From NCBI GenBank assembly GCA_025602905.1, contig JAHLKI010000006.1, forward strand, positions 744,001-808,000: 64,000 nt of DNA. The letters run 5' to 3'. The notes beneath the pieces were generated by a model. That model was not told where the DNA came from, made no database searches, and saw only the letters and a list, made by a program, of their open reading frames with translations. The position numbers and the translations under genes were made by a program. The DNA comes from Phlyctochytrium arcticum. Taxonomy: Eukaryota; Chytridiomycota; Chytridiomycetes; Chytridiales; Chytridiaceae. Positions 1-10,731 of this stretch are shown one piece after another. Each line of letters begins with the position of its first letter. Position 1 is the first letter of the stretch.

Positions 1-35
1 TGAACCGCCTCTAAAGCAAATCTACCCTATTTTAG

Positions 36-266
36 GCAAAAGAAGAAGAATCCAAGGGCCGTCGATCGTTCCGGACAATCTCTGAGGTGCTCCGTCCTGA
101 ATTTGAAAAGCACTTGGAGCAGCAAGAGAAGGATATTCAAGTTGTCATTGACCAGTATGTCAACGAGCAAATACAGCACTCGACGAGACAGCTGGAGGTC
201 TTTAAGGCTGCCTTGAATGATATTTCATTGCTGGATGAACGTATGCGGTATCCCGAGAACCTCTAA
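36..266 (+). CDS. 3' terminal exon of an unidentified gene (partial)
   Basis: An intron acceptor (pyrimidine-rich stretch ending TTTTAG at 35) is followed by a 76-codon open frame ending in TAA at 264-266. The peptide starts AKEEESKGRRSF and ends DERMRYPENL. It is charged, looks largely helical, and is rich in Glu, Gln and Asp. The 5' part lies beyond the left edge, so no start codon is visible. The next gene converges on it from the minus strand, leaving 113 bp between the stops. I do not recognise the family. The exon call rests on the acceptor, the clean frame and the stop; no domain supports it. Confidence 0.55.
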   Translation, partial: AKEEESKGRRSFRTISEVLRPEFEKHLEQQEKDIQVVIDQYVNEQIQHSTRQLEVFKAALNDISLLDERMRYPENL

Positions 267-379
267 ATTTAATCCCTTCTTTGTATATACTTTTGATTTA
301 TTGAATAATGGTTCATGCGAAGTGAAAAGATGATGATGTCTACTCTACTTTACATGTACTTCTATCTGGCTAATGTGAC

Positions 380-1484
380 TTAACCTAGCTTGCAGACATC
401 TTCGGATACGATTTCGCCAATTTCAAACTCGGCATCTACATCAACAATCACCCCAGCCTTCTTGAGAACGCGTACGCACTCGTTGATGACCTTGGTGCTG
501 ACTTCACGCGTGTCTTTGGGATACTGAACACCCGCGAACCAGGTATCAACATCAGCGGGGGGTAGATGGAACTTTTCAGCTACGTATTTAGTCGAAATGC
601 CATCCGTCTTGTGGGAGTAGAATTCATGCGCAAACCGCGTAGTAACATCGAGGAAGTGTTGGAGAGCCGTTGGTTCTTTCAGAACCTTTTCCGTTGCTGC
701 GAAAAGGAAAGCAGGCCATGGAGGGGTAATGTTGGACAAGTGGTGGAGTTTTCCAGAATCGTAGTATGGCTGGAAATTGGGATCAGTTACGACGGATGAG
801 TTGTCCGATAATGCGTAGACATACCTTGGTCATGATGCGCTCCCACAGAAAGACATCGATTTTCCCTGATGTAACGCCTTCCACCAGGCCAGTAATGTTC
901 TTCAACTCGACAAATGTGAAAGGGTCATCCCCTCCCAAAGTTCCCAAAGCAATGCCGTCTTCAGCAAACCATCCCATCTTATCGGCCAACACATATGGAA
1001 TGAGATGGCTCCCGCTTCCATACCGCGAGATGCCGATCCGCTTACCCCGGAGGGCAGGCCACGCCTCCTCCCCAGCCTCGCGAGGCAAGTTTCCGGCCGT
1101 TGCAGGATTGGACGCTATTGACCACGTAAGGGGCGATTGGACGTAGGTACCAATGATGCGCCAAGAGGGGCGGTTGTTTACAATATTGGAGATTAAGCCT
1201 TCAGTCAGCGCGATAGCAACATCGATTTCCCCGTCGTTGAGCTTGTTTGTCATCTGCAGATATGGACGCATGTCAGATACACTACTTTATGCCGTTTCAA
1301 ATGGGTAGCAGGTACTAACCTCACCGGTTCCGCCGGGACAACTGACAATCTCCACCTCCAAACCCTTTTCCTGGTAGGCATCGGCGGCCAGGGCCTGATA
1401 CAGTGGGGCCGAAAAGTGTTCTGGAACACATCCTACTCGGATCTTTTCCACGAGCACTTGCTCTTGCTGTTGCTTCTGGCTCAT
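380..1484 (-). CDS. Ca3427-like periplasmic-binding-fold (NMT1/THI5-like) protein
   Basis: Three exons join in frame: 1484-1320, 1253-825 and 769-380. Donors read GTTAGT and GTATGT, acceptors CTGCAG and TTCCAG, giving 327 aa. The protein has the type-2 periplasmic-binding fold of the yeast Ca3427/SsuA/THI5 group. An N-terminal strand reads IRVGCVPEHFSAPLYQAL. CPGGTGEMTNKL and IDVAIALTEGLI follow, then the hinge segment RGKRIGISRYGSGSHL and the SGKIDVFLWERIMTK segment. No signal peptide is visible, so a cytosolic role is likely, unlike bacterial relatives that feed ABC importers. Fungal members are related to thiamine-pyrimidine and sulfonate-binding proteins, but the ligand of this one is unknown. 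The start is the first ATG of an open frame with a Gln-rich head. Family assignment is fairly secure, function is not. Confidence 0.85.
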
Positions 1485-1633
1485 ACTTCCTGGTACTCAA
1501 ATGCAATATCCCAGCTGATGCTGCTGCTATGATCTTTCGTACTAATCTCGTCGCCCGTCCCAATTGATCAAAACCCCCTACCTGGTAATGACAGTGTGGC
1601 GCGGGCTCAGCACGGTGTCGAAACCCGAACGCT

Positions 1634-4175
1634 TTGGCCCAAACAATTCCAACAACAAGCCCACCACGTTGCGAAAGTTGCCATAAGATCCGAGGCGCAC
1701 TCAGCGTAATGCGGCGTGGCCACCCTGCATCGAACGATGAACATCCTCAAGATCTCTCGGGCTACTTGGAAGAGCATGCACGCTTAAACCATCCCCGACA
1801 AGCTAATCCCTCAAGAAACTCTGTAATGGGGGAAACTCAACAGGGCGCAATCAAAGCAGACTCCAACTTGCCCAATAACCCACCGATCCGCCGCCTGCAT
1901 GGCTCCCATTCTGATACATCGGCTGCCAGTCCCTTTCTTTCGGTACATACTCCTTCTATAGACACAGCCAGTAGTCCTTGGACGGCACTAAACCTAGCTG
2001 CTTCGCGCTCCAAGTCAGTTACAATGGACGGAGGAATAGCGGGCTCCTGCCCTGAACCCTCTAGCCCGCTCAGTAATCACCAGGCGCGGTTACTGGATGA
2101 GGAGGGGAATCCTTTTACCAATAGCGCCAAATCCCGAATGATCCCTTCCTCATACAATCAGGCATTTACCGCGTATCGTGATGGCGGACGTGTCGTGTCA
2201 GGACATACAGGGGGGGTGCCGTCGTCCTTGGGAAGCGGCATGAATGCTTCCAACTCGCGATATCGGCGCGGAATGTACAGCCGAATGGACCACTTTGATG
2301 CGGACGAAGATGATGAGGATGACGACGACAGTCAGTTTTTCTCCTCCATGATTCGCATGCGACGTGCCAGTCTGAGTCGTAACGGGGGAACGATGGGAAA
2401 TCCGGGTGGGGAAAACATTGGGGCGACACGTACTGGTACGGATGATTTAATGACATCTGGACGACGAACGCCGCAACCTTTGCGGCATAACCGGTCTACG
2501 TTATCCATTCAAGTTGGATCAGTGGACGATGGAAATAGATTATCCCGCAGCCAAAGCCTGACGGGGCGAAACGAGAGAGGCGATATGGACACGAGTAGTC
2601 CAAAGAGCACGGAAAGTTTCCGGAACGCGCGACGCGAGTCAAATGCAATGATGATGGATGCTGATGTGGGTGCAAGATCCCACGACTCTATGGCGGTGGA
2701 CGGATTTGCTGCCCCGTCTAGGAGGAAGAGTGTGTCTGGTGCGTCAACAAAATCATTGAATCGCATCGCGGCTCTGTTAAAGGTATGTCAACATTTCTTA
2801 ATTGTTCTGATCAGTGCGAGCCTGACGAATTAATGTGCCGTTAGGAGGAAGCCAAGCCATTCGACAAAGAAATTGCTCATGAAAAAGCCGTCAATCAAAG
2901 TCTTCCTCACCTTTCCGGCAGCCTGAGCCTAGGATCTTTTGACTCTATGCTCAACGACGATGAAATGGAAGAACTGGACGAAATCGTAGGGGAAGACACT
3001 GAATACGATAGATTACAAGGAATGTCCCCTTCTCGAAGAGCGTCAATTTCTGCTCGCCAACAAGTTGGAAACCGAGGGATGCCGTCAGGCTCATCACGCC
3101 CTTCGACTGCTCCTAGCAGCCTACCTAATGTTCCAACCACTCCTCGGACCGATCGCTCCATGGTCCTGCCAATGCCCGACACTGACCGGCTGCAAAGTCG
3201 GGAATCGACACCGGAGACGTTTGCGGCTGCTGGACAGCCGGTTACGCCTGGCGGGTCGGGCGCAGCTGTAGTACCTGTAGCTGTGCGTGCGGTCGCCATT
3301 CCCAATTCTGCATTGAAGGACCCAGCGACCTATGTCTCCCATTCATCACGACTTAATCCCGAAAACAGCGTAAGTGGGGGATCGCATACTTGGTTGTCAA
3401 GTACATGACTAACAGCCTGGATAGTTCCTGTCTAAACAATATGAAATGATGCTGTCATCTCCATCTTTATCACCTGTTCACACTATACACGGCAGCGCAT
3501 CTCCATCAGGCTCTGAACGGAAAGGCAAACGAAAACGTGAGTTTATATGGAAATCCGTTTGCTGGCAACTTTGCAAATACTGACCTTTCAACTCGCCTAG
3601 TATCAGTCTCTGGGGACACAGATCGTTTCGAGCCCTACATGAAAAAAGTGCACCGGATGCCCTCATCACCCACTATCCACTCACCTACCTTCAACATGTC
3701 CCACAATTTCCCAATGTCCCTGGGATCGTCCGGTTCAAATTCATCTTCCCATCAGCCGTACCGGATGGCGACACCGCCGCCACCCATTTCACTCCCCTAC
3801 CCTCTCGTCTTTCAACGTCAACGGAGCCCTAGTGTATCAAGTCAATCCAGCGGAACAGGCAGCATGTGGGGCGTTGAGCGCACCACTGCCGCCGCGGGAT
3901 CGTTACCCGCAGTCATGTCTCACAACCGATCTTCAACACCCTCATTCAATTCCAATCAAAATACCACATCGGCGTCGGCGTCGGCCATGATGGTCTCGAA
4001 TACCCCACCCCCATCGTCGAGTCTAGGAACGCCGCCTACGCAATCACATCATCTTTCGCATTTGGCGGCTGTCCAGGGTCTCGCTGTCCCGCCGCCCAGC
4101 CCCAGATCACTGGGTCAAATGTTGAATTTGACGGGAACGCAAGAGGGATTTACCAAAATGAGCATCACCGAGTAG
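1634..4175 (+). CDS. Large Ser/Pro-rich, mostly disordered protein
   Basis: Four exons (1634-2782, 2845-3369, 3425-3536, 3601-4175) with GTATGT, GTAAGT and GTGAGT donors splice into one 786-aa frame. The product is dominated by Ser, Pro, Asn and Arg. Many SP sites and basic-Ser motifs (RRASLS, RRKSVS, RRASIS) could be kinase targets. Near residue 230 is an acidic block (DADEDDEDDDD). The most protein-like segment spans exons 1-2: SLNRIAALLK, EEAKPFDKEIAHEKAVN, then a short acidic helix. The N-terminus contains CESCHKIRG, too little to claim a zinc finger. ATGs near 1709 or 1826 are alternative starts, and a missed 5' exon is possible. I do not recognise the family. The consistent splice phases make the gene itself convincing. 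Confidence 0.7.
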
Positions 4176-4189
4176 TATTCTACATCATC

Positions 4190-4478
4190 CAATTCTACAT
4201 TTGTATATAATCGTTGGACTATCACAGCCATTGGCCAGCAGTCTACAGTAAATTTTCTACGATCTATCAAAAAGAAAGTCTGGAAATGGAAGAGCATTCG
4301 TGGCAGCCTCGGCCAACTCGAACGCAATCACATTCTCCCGTGAAACTTGACAGACATGTTCCCCTCTCCAACTTAATCCGCACATCTCGATTAATCTTGT
4401 CAAACCCGCCCAAATCCCACTCTTCATGCTCATGCTCGGCCATAAACTCTTTTAAAGGTTGTTTAAGGGTTCCCCGAG
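4190..4478 (-). pseudogene. Decayed partial duplicate of the 3' end of the YecM-like gene
   Basis: This stretch is a degenerate direct copy of about 4500-4795, which holds the 3' UTR and last ~65 codons of the YecM-like gene next door. Shared landmarks in the same order are TACATTTGTATATA, GGCCAGCAGTCTACAGTAAATT, GCCAACTCGAA.GCAATCACATTCTCC, CGCACATCTCGATTAAT/GAT and CATAAACTCTT.CAAAGGTTG. Small deletions destroy the reading frame in the left copy, for example where the Leu-Ser codons after ATTCTCC are missing. It is a tandem partial duplication that has lost coding capacity. It sits between the convergent stops of the Ser-rich gene and the parent gene and may now serve only as 3' UTR. Confidence 0.8.
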
Positions 4479-4581
4479 TACTGTTTTTCCTTATCCAATC
4501 CTACATTTGTATATAGAGTAATCATTGGTCTATCTGGGCCAGCAGTCTACAGTAAATTCTCTACAATCTATAGATCTAGTC

Positions 4582-5151
4582 TTACGATGCGGCAGCCTTT
4601 TTGGCCTCCTCTGCCAACTCGAATGCAATCACATTCTCCAAGCTGTCCTCATGAAACTTGACGGATATAGGTCCCCGCTCAAACTCGATGCGCACATCTC
4701 GATTGATCTCCTTCCGAAATCCACCCAAATCCCAAGTGATTCCTTTGCTCTCATGCCCAGCCATAAACTCTTCCAAAGGTTGCTTGACGACAACCTCCAC
4801 ATGCTCAAATCCCTTGGCAATCGGCTGCCCAACTTTGGGCATGGGCAACTCTACGACATCCACGACCACCGGTTCCTTAGTGACGGGATCGGAGACCCGG
4901 ACGGCATACTCTGGCCGTAACTTGAATGTAGCAATCAGCCGGCCGTTTATGGGTGCTTCGACCAGGCAGTGACCGAGTTCGAGAAGATGGGAGCGGTGAG
5001 CGATGTATTGGTCTTCTGTTTCGACGCGGTAGCAGATATGGTCAATGGGCGACGAGGGCAGGCCGGTCTTGTGGAGATTGCTCAGGATCCGGTTGAGGAA
5101 GGGTGGGGCCTCAGTCTCGAGGAGGGTATGGAAGGCGTTGGTGGAAGACAT
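4582..5151 (-). CDS. YecM-like VOC-superfamily metalloprotein
   Basis: A single-exon 189-aa protein. It contains PIDHICYRVETEDQY, then HLLELGHCLVEAPINGR, the FKLRPEYAVR strand, VVVDVVELPMPKVGQ and GFEHVEVVV. These match the order of the bacterial YecM family (PF06185-type), a glyoxalase/bleomycin-resistance (VOC) fold with metal-binding His and Glu. The His of DHICYRV, the Glu of VELPMPK and the His of FEHVEVV are plausible ligands. The start at 5151 (MSSTNAFHTL) is preferred over an upstream in-frame ATG at 5223, because the family begins about there. Eukaryotic members are rare and mostly fungal, so ancient transfer from bacteria is possible. The reaction is unknown. A decayed copy of the 3' end lies just downstream. 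Confidence 0.8.
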   Translation of the reverse strand: MSSTNAFHTLLETEAPPFLNRILSNLHKTGLPSSPIDHICYRVETEDQYIAHRSHLLELGHCLVEAPINGRLIATFKLRPEYAVRVSDPVTKEPVVVDVVELPMPKVGQPIAKGFEHVEVVVKQPLEEFMAGHESKGITWDLGGFRKEINRDVRIEFERGPISVKFHEDSLENVIAFELAEEAKKAAAS

Positions 5152-5392
5152 GTTTGCGGAGGTTCTGCTTTCCAGGGAGTCTTTCCGTGGCCAGTAGAAT
5201 CTCACACCCCTCCACCTTCCCACAACTCGACGAACTCGCCAAAGATGACAAACCCATCACGTGATATAATCTCTCCTAAATGGGGTAAAGTATGGAGACA
5301 TTGGAGAAGACGTTGGCGAAGAGTCTAGAGGGAGCAAGTTGAAGGCAACAAGAGTGCAACAGACAGACGCCAAGTTGAAAGGCAGGATAGAC

Positions 5393-7219
5393 ATGGCCGC
5401 CCAGAAAGACCCCTCACCACCAGCAGCAACTACCACTCCCAAAGCCGAGGCCGACCCCGAAGACGAAAACTGGGGCCTCCATGACGACGAAGACGACGAC
5501 AATAATCGCCACCCTCCTGTTCACAAACCCGGCGAGCAGCCTATAACTTCGCCGTACAATCCGCCTGTTCTTCCAGACTGGGGGACGACGTATGGGGATT
5601 GGAATTTGGAGGGTGATGAGGCGGGCGGCGACGAAGACCCACAGGACGAGACTTCGTACGAAGACTTGCTGGATCAGGAGGAGGCTGCCAATGCTACTAC
5701 CACTGCTGCTGCTGCTGCAACCAAGGGGGAGATAGAGACTGCTACTTCTGCTGCGGCTACTGGATCAAGTACGGAGCCAGTCACTTCGACACCGCAACTA
5801 CCACAAGTACCTCCGTCAAAGGTTCAGTCATATCAGCCACAACAACAGCCACAGCATCCACAGCAACAGATGCAACAGGGGGGATGGCGAGGAGGTGCAC
5901 GGGGTGGATCTAGGGAGGGTAGACCATACCAAAGAGGCAGAGGAGGCAACATGCAAAGGGGCTACCACCCGAGAATGATGGAACAGCAGCAAGGCATGTA
6001 CATGCCCAATGGTGGCATGATGCCCACCGGGTTTCCACCCCACATGCCTGCTGCAGCATCCCGAGGAAGAGGCGGCCGCAAGATTTATGTCAACCCGGCA
6101 AAATTGGATCGTCTACCTCCAGACCTGGCTCAGGCCGCTCGGCTCATTCTTCTCCAACAGCAATCTCAGGCTTCGGGCGGTGGTGATGCGGCTGCTGCGG
6201 GGGGCTATGACCCCGACTCACCCGGCTTGAATGGCGATTACCGGGGGATTCCACCAATGGGAATGCCACATATGGGGCCGATGGGAATGCCAATGGGTAT
6301 GCCCATGATGCCGGGTTTTGGTGGTGGTTCTTCAATAAGGGGACGGGGTGGCCGCGGCGGAGGACGCTACCCACCCAACTCTTATGGCTCTCATGGCATG
6401 GTACGTACATGGTGCACACATTTTTCTTGAGCCCGAACAAATTGAGGCTGAGGCGGAAAAAATGGATGAGCGAGATTTGGTGGAGCGGGCAATTTTCCAG
6501 AGGGAAATTGACGGATTCCCACAAGGCCCGCCGCACGAGCGAAGCCAGCGCAGGGGTAGGATGGAAAATCGACTCAAAGGGTGGGGGAGTTGATACCGTT
6601 CCGCCAAACCAGTATGTGGGAGGATCTTAGAACTATTCGATTGTTTCCTCACACTTAACAAAAAGTATAAGAAAAGACAGAAAACTAAACCCTTTCAATA
6701 GAACTCCTCGCCCTTTCCCAACCCCCTCGCCCTGCAACCCCGAAACTCCCAACCCTTTAAACGCCCCGTCGACTCTTTAATCGACCATACCCAAGACTAC
6801 ACCGACTCGCTGCACAAAAAACCTCGATCGGAGCCTCCTCCAGCAGTATCCGGTGGTAGTGATATGACTGCACCAGCACCACCAGGATGCACGGCTATTA
6901 TCTCGAATTTGGGGAGTAGGACGACCCGAGCGACCTTGGGAGGATTGAATGCGCCTAATCAAAGGGTATATATACATGACATTTCTTTCTCGTTTCTGAT
7001 ACTTTGTGTATTCATCTCGACTTCTGTACAGTACATTAAAATGAACCCCGACACCACGGCCGAAATCGGGTTTACGGATCCCGAATCGGCGAAAATATTT
7101 CGGAGGTTATATAACAAGTAAGTCCATTCCTTTGATTCCACACTACTCTTTTTTGCTCATCATTTTTGTTTTATAGGACGGAAATAGATGGGAGTCGGGT
7201 ATCCATTGTTTTGCAATAG
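5393..7219 (+). CDS. RGG-rich RNA-binding protein with C-terminal RRM-like domain
   Basis: Exon 1 (5393-6400) encodes an acidic N-terminus with WGxx/Trp-Asp repeats, a Gln-rich stretch, RGG boxes (GGWRGGARGG, RGRGG, IRGRGGRGGG) and a Met/Gly/Pro-rich region. A coherent 3' part uses exons 6702-6965, 7032-7117 and 7177-7219. It encodes a basic NLS-like LHKKPRSEPPP and an RRM-like fold: CTAIISNLGSRTT, then TTAEIGFTDPESAKIFRRLYN and DGSRVSIVLQ. Exon 1 joins exon 6702 directly in phase 0 (GTACGT donor, TTTCAATAG acceptor), giving 466 aa. The interval 6431-6592 is also open (EAEAEKMDERDLVERAIFQ) and may be an extra or alternative exon. I could not join it to 6702 without a stop, so the middle is unsettled. 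Likely role: nuclear RNA binding or processing. Confidence 0.65.
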
Positions 7220-7593
7220 TTATTAGAGTGGGGCTGTATCTTTTTTTAATGTGAATGTGGGACTTTTTGAAAGATCGGTTTTGGAGTATAGACGCTTGTT
7301 CGTTTCCTGGGGTCTGTATACATTGGGTGCATATCGCTGTTTTCGGGTATACGCCCCCAAGAACTTTCGCGTCCGAGGAAATGTGAAACGTGTAAACTAT
7401 AACGTAATCACCGTTTTTCCCACGCCCCCTTTTCCCGTCTCTCTCCGCACACCTCCTACAAAGCCCGTCCCCCTCCCCACTCACCCCAAACACACTAACT
7501 GCAGCACTGGAAAAAGGTAATGCCCCGATATTTCCTATCTTGCGTTTAAAAACTCATTTGCTTATAGATACAGTGGGAAGGGAGAGTTGTAGA

Positions 7594-7655
7594 TATCCGG
7601 TCAACTTCCTAGCGCGGGTTGAACCAGCCCGCGCTTTGTGAGAGTTGCCCGGATA
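7594..7655. repeat. 62-bp hairpin repeat, copy 1
   Basis: The arms TATCCGGTCAACT and AGCGCGGG are mirrored by CCCGCGCT and AGTTGCCCGGATA with one mismatch, so the DNA or an RNA from it can fold into a two-segment hairpin. A second copy lies at 8331-8389. Sequence upstream of both copies is also alike (a GTGGGA.GG stretch), so the repeated unit is longer than the hairpin. It could be a small fold-back element or the end of a larger decayed element. Confidence 0.7.
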
Positions 7656-7700
7656 ACCAGAGCACAAGGCATCAACATTATCAACCGTCAATAAGCGTGA

Positions 7701-7994
7701 TTACGGCTGGCTGCAAGCCGCCGAAGCGGAAAGAGAACGCCAAGCGACAGCATCGGGAACGATGAGCTAGAAGCAGAGGGACGCACTGGCAACGCGGGAA
7801 GGCAAAATAATGGCAAAAGCAAGCGCAGCCGCGCTGCCGCAGCAGCAGCTGCCCGGAAGGAGAAAGAAGCAGAAGAAAAAGAAGCGCAAGAAAGGCGGCG
7901 AAGGAACTCAAGGCTGCCCAAGAAACAACAAGCTAGAAGGGAGCAAATATGCCAAGAACCAAAAGCGCGCTGGACTCCAGAGGACGTAGAGTAA
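7701..7994 (+). pseudogene. Remnant of a Lys/Glu/Ala-rich ORF between hairpin repeats
   Basis: An open frame without ATG encodes a basic, coiled-coil-like tail (SKRSRAAAAAAARKEKEAEE, then ERRRRNSRLPKKQQARREQ) and stops at 7992-7994. Basic Ala/Lys/Glu tails of this kind are common at the C-termini of pogo/Tigger-type fungal transposases. Nothing else of such a protein is visible, and the neighbouring frames are interrupted. Its place between the two hairpin repeats suggests the remains of a transposon. This is inference from composition only. Confidence 0.25.
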
Positions 7995-8330
7995 TGCAGC
8001 GATAAGTGGTGGGGTGGAAAAGTGTAAGGTTTGTACAAGGCAGGCCTCAAGTGTTTCAAATGCAAAAGAGAGACGGTGAGCGTTGTTGCAACGATTCTCT
8101 AATTGCATTCTCGCTCACAGACAGATGCTTTTGCCCTTACAGAACGACCTTACCATGGCCATCGGGAGAGGAGCCTGCCCGACCCACTTGGCCGAGGACC
8201 CATAACGCTGTATATAACAGACACGCTGTAGAGTATAGGTAAAACATTCCCAATTGATTCATATGAGAAACGATTATTGACACCGTCCATTCTAGGAATT
8301 CATGAGTGGGAGGAAGGACGGTACGGAGAG

Positions 8331-8389
8331 TCCGGTCAACTTTCTAGCGCGGGTGGAAGTAAGCTCGCGCCATGTGAGAGTTGACCGGA
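8331..8389. repeat. 59-bp hairpin repeat, copy 2
   Basis: The arm TCCGGTCAACT is perfectly mirrored by AGTTGACCGGA, and an inner AGCGCG-type stem pairs with CTCGCGC. The copy at 7594-7655 has a different base at one arm position and a different inner loop. The stem has thus been kept while the loop diverged, as expected of a fold-back element or structured RNA. The 340 bp downstream of this copy hold no gene I can support. Confidence 0.7.
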
Positions 8390-8959
8390 TAAGTTCAAGT
8401 CTCATGAGCATTATCCGGCCGACGAACAATCCTGCGCGCTCATCACCGCTCTCCGGGCTCGATACCTCAAGTCAAGACTTCAAAGCCCACGCTCATCATC
8501 GCTCTCCGTGGAGAGACGGAGCAGATTTGGCCAAAAACCGGCCCCAAATCAACCCCCCAACATCCCTCTTTCTCCTCTCTCTATCGCAAGTCAACTGATG
8601 AATTCCACGCAAGGATGAAGAGGAACAAGCAACAAAAGTTCACACGCCTACCGTCGGTTCGTTTTGCACAAGCATACGTCGCTATCCCGTCCACCGAGTG
8701 TCCGCTAGACTTTATTTGTTAGATACATTGTATACTCAAAAAATAAAGTTGATTGTACAACCGTATTCGCTTAATGTGTGATCAGTTATCTGGGTTTGTA
8801 ACAGTGTGTAATACGTGTTATAAGAAAAAAGTGTATGTGTGTGTGGGAGGGGTATCTCTACATTTCCAAAACAAAAAAGAACAGAAGCATTGAACATAAA
8901 TGCTAACACAAATAAAAATACAATCAAGAAAAAGAAATACAATATACAAAAAAAAACAA

Positions 8960-10297
8960 TCACGACGAAATCGTGGTGGTCGTAGTAGTCGGCGTCTCAC
9001 CACCAATAGGAGCAGGCGCCCAAAAATCCACCGGAAACTCCTGTCCAATGAACGACGTATTCAAATGGGTTCCTCCTAGATTATAAAACGTCTCACGGTC
9101 TTGCTCGTACGAGTCTTCGGGGTACTCCCATTGACAAAGTGGAGGTGTACAATAATCTATCGCGTCCCAATCCTCTTCTTCTTCCTCACATTCGTCGTCG
9201 GCGTCGTCGTATTCAGAGTCGGAGGAGTCGGAGGGGTGGAACGAGTGGAGTCCGAGATCGGCGAATGCGTCGTCTAGGAGTTGGTCGACTTCGTTTTCGG
9301 AGAGGTTTGGGTTGGGTGTTTGAGAGGGATGGAGGAGAGAGTCGGTGCTGGTGGTGGGGTTGTCGAGACAGCAGTCTGGGGCGTGTTCCGGGGAACTGTT
9401 GTTGTTTTCGGGGGATTGGGTGGTTGTTATGGGGTGGTGATTATCTCCAGAGGGTGAACTATCCGAGCGTGAGGATGCATGGGTGACGTGCGATAGTCGG
9501 GAGGGTGGATGTTGGGAGGATGAATACGACATGACTGGGCGGTCGCCGTTGAACTCGGTACGTCGACGGCGAGAAGAAGAAGATTGACGCTGGTGGAATT
9601 GGGCTAGGGCGCCCGACATGCGTCGCCGAGGTCGTCCGTGGGATCCGTGCCTTCGGGGTGGTTTGTTTCCTCCCTGACTCGTCATGGACTGCTGAGCGGC
9701 AGTCATGTATGCCTTCCACCATCGGAGATTTTGTTGCATCGCCTTTTTACTAATCGGTTGTCGTTGTTGTTGTCGGGAACTGTTGTTGTTGTTGAGGGCA
9801 GACTGGTACCACATCATTTGTTGTTGGAGACTTGGCATATAACTGTTGATGGGGTACAGCATTCTCGGCATCGGACGTGGTTGTGGTTGTTGCAGGGGTG
9901 GTCCTCCGGGGACAGATGGTTGCTGCTGTGACCCGCCATGAACTTGTTGCTGCTGCTGATTACTACTCGGACGCCGGTGTCGGGGTTGACGCGACTCACT
10001 ACTATTTCCAGAATTGTAGAGGTGACCACTAGATCGAGCACTACTGCGTCGTGGTGGTTGCGGAGCATTAATACCCAATGCCTGTTGACCCAAAGGTAAA
10101 GATTGATGCCGCTGATACTGTTGCGCACTCCGACTGCGTCGATGTGTCGTACTTTTCGTGCTGCTGCGGTTCTTGTAGGGAAAAGGGGTGGAAGGTAAAC
10201 TCGTCTGGTGCTCTGAATCGGTGGTAGACATCATGACTATGGGGGATGGAGCAGCGGAATAGGGGGGTTGTGGTATGGGCGGTGGTAGCACCGACAT
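8960..10297 (-). CDS. Gln/Ser/Arg-rich protein of unknown function
   Basis: A single-exon 445-aa frame starts MSVLPPPIPQPPYS and ends in TTTTTTISS. It has Ser/Arg clusters (RRSRSAQQYQRHQS), poly-Gln, a central segment KKAMQQNLRWWKAYMTAAQQ that could be a helix, and a basic RRHGSHGRPRRRMS block. An acidic C-terminal third (SEYDDADDECEEEEEDWD) is followed by an aromatic segment WEYPEDSYEQDRETFYNLGG. The mixture of Q-rich, basic and acidic parts fits a nuclear regulator, but no known domain is visible. The long uninterrupted frame and ordered composition make it a likely gene. Its upstream region (10300-10740) contains a CCAAT sequence but no other clear signal. Confidence 0.6.
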   Translation of the reverse strand: MSVLPPPIPQPPYSAAPSPIVMMSTTDSEHQTSLPSTPFPYKNRSSTKSTTHRRSRSAQQYQRHQSLPLGQQALGINAPQPPRRSSARSSGHLYNSGNSSESRQPRHRRPSSNQQQQQVHGGSQQQPSVPGGPPLQQPQPRPMPRMLYPINSYMPSLQQQMMWYQSALNNNNSSRQQQRQPISKKAMQQNLRWWKAYMTAAQQSMTSQGGNKPPRRHGSHGRPRRRMSGALAQFHQRQSSSSRRRRTEFNGDRPVMSYSSSQHPPSRLSHVTHASSRSDSSPSGDNHHPITTTQSPENNNSSPEHAPDCCLDNPTTSTDSLLHPSQTPNPNLSENEVDQLLDDAFADLGLHSFHPSDSSDSEYDDADDECEEEEEDWDAIDYCTPPLCQWEYPEDSYEQDRETFYNLGGTHLNTSFIGQEFPVDFWAPAPIGGETPTTTTTTISS

Positions 10298-10726
10298 GAT
10301 GGAAAAACACGCGAGTCGGTTGAGGAAGTCGTCTTGGCGACTGTTACGAGGGGGAAATCTCTTGGTGTTGAAGGTTTGCGACTGTGTAGGTGTTGTTGGA
10401 GAGCTTGTTTGTCGGGTGGTTTCGCTGTTATGGGTTGTTGCAGTGTATGGGGGGTGAATGGCTCAGAGGCTTCCACGGTAAATTCTCCGACCCCAGCCAA
10501 AATGGGATCAACTTTTCCTGGAATCCGTGTCGTCTTTTTCCTATACGCTTCACCTCCACACAATATCCAGAGTCCGTTCAAGCCCTCAAATCCTAATAGC
10601 CGTCGTGGTTACTGGAATTAGCTGTCAGTCGAGAATGCTTTTCTTGGAAAAAACGCGGAGGGACAAAAACCGCAAGGCTTTATTTATGACGGACGCTTCA
10701 ACCCCAGCCGAGTGGCTTGGCCGCAG

Positions 10727-10731
10727 CCAAT
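10727..10731 (+). promoter_or_regulatory. CCAAT box in an otherwise gene-free stretch
   Basis: CCAAT occurs within GCAGCCAATCAGCGG, a good match to the extended CCAAT box bound by HAP/NF-Y complexes. It lies about 430 bp upstream of the minus-strand gene start at 10297. The interval 10298-11512 otherwise holds only short, non-conserved frames and AT-rich sequence. Confidence 0.3.

Noticed and set aside
2166..2456. Minus-strand frame within the Ser-rich gene
   Set aside because: His/Arg/Pro-rich antisense shadow of the spliced + strand gene.
6966..7031. 66-bp stretch in the RRM gene as coding (it has no stop and is a multiple of three)
   Set aside because: It begins GTATAT and ends TGTACAG, and its peptide (ISFSFLILCVFIST) would break the RRM-like fold; read as an intron.
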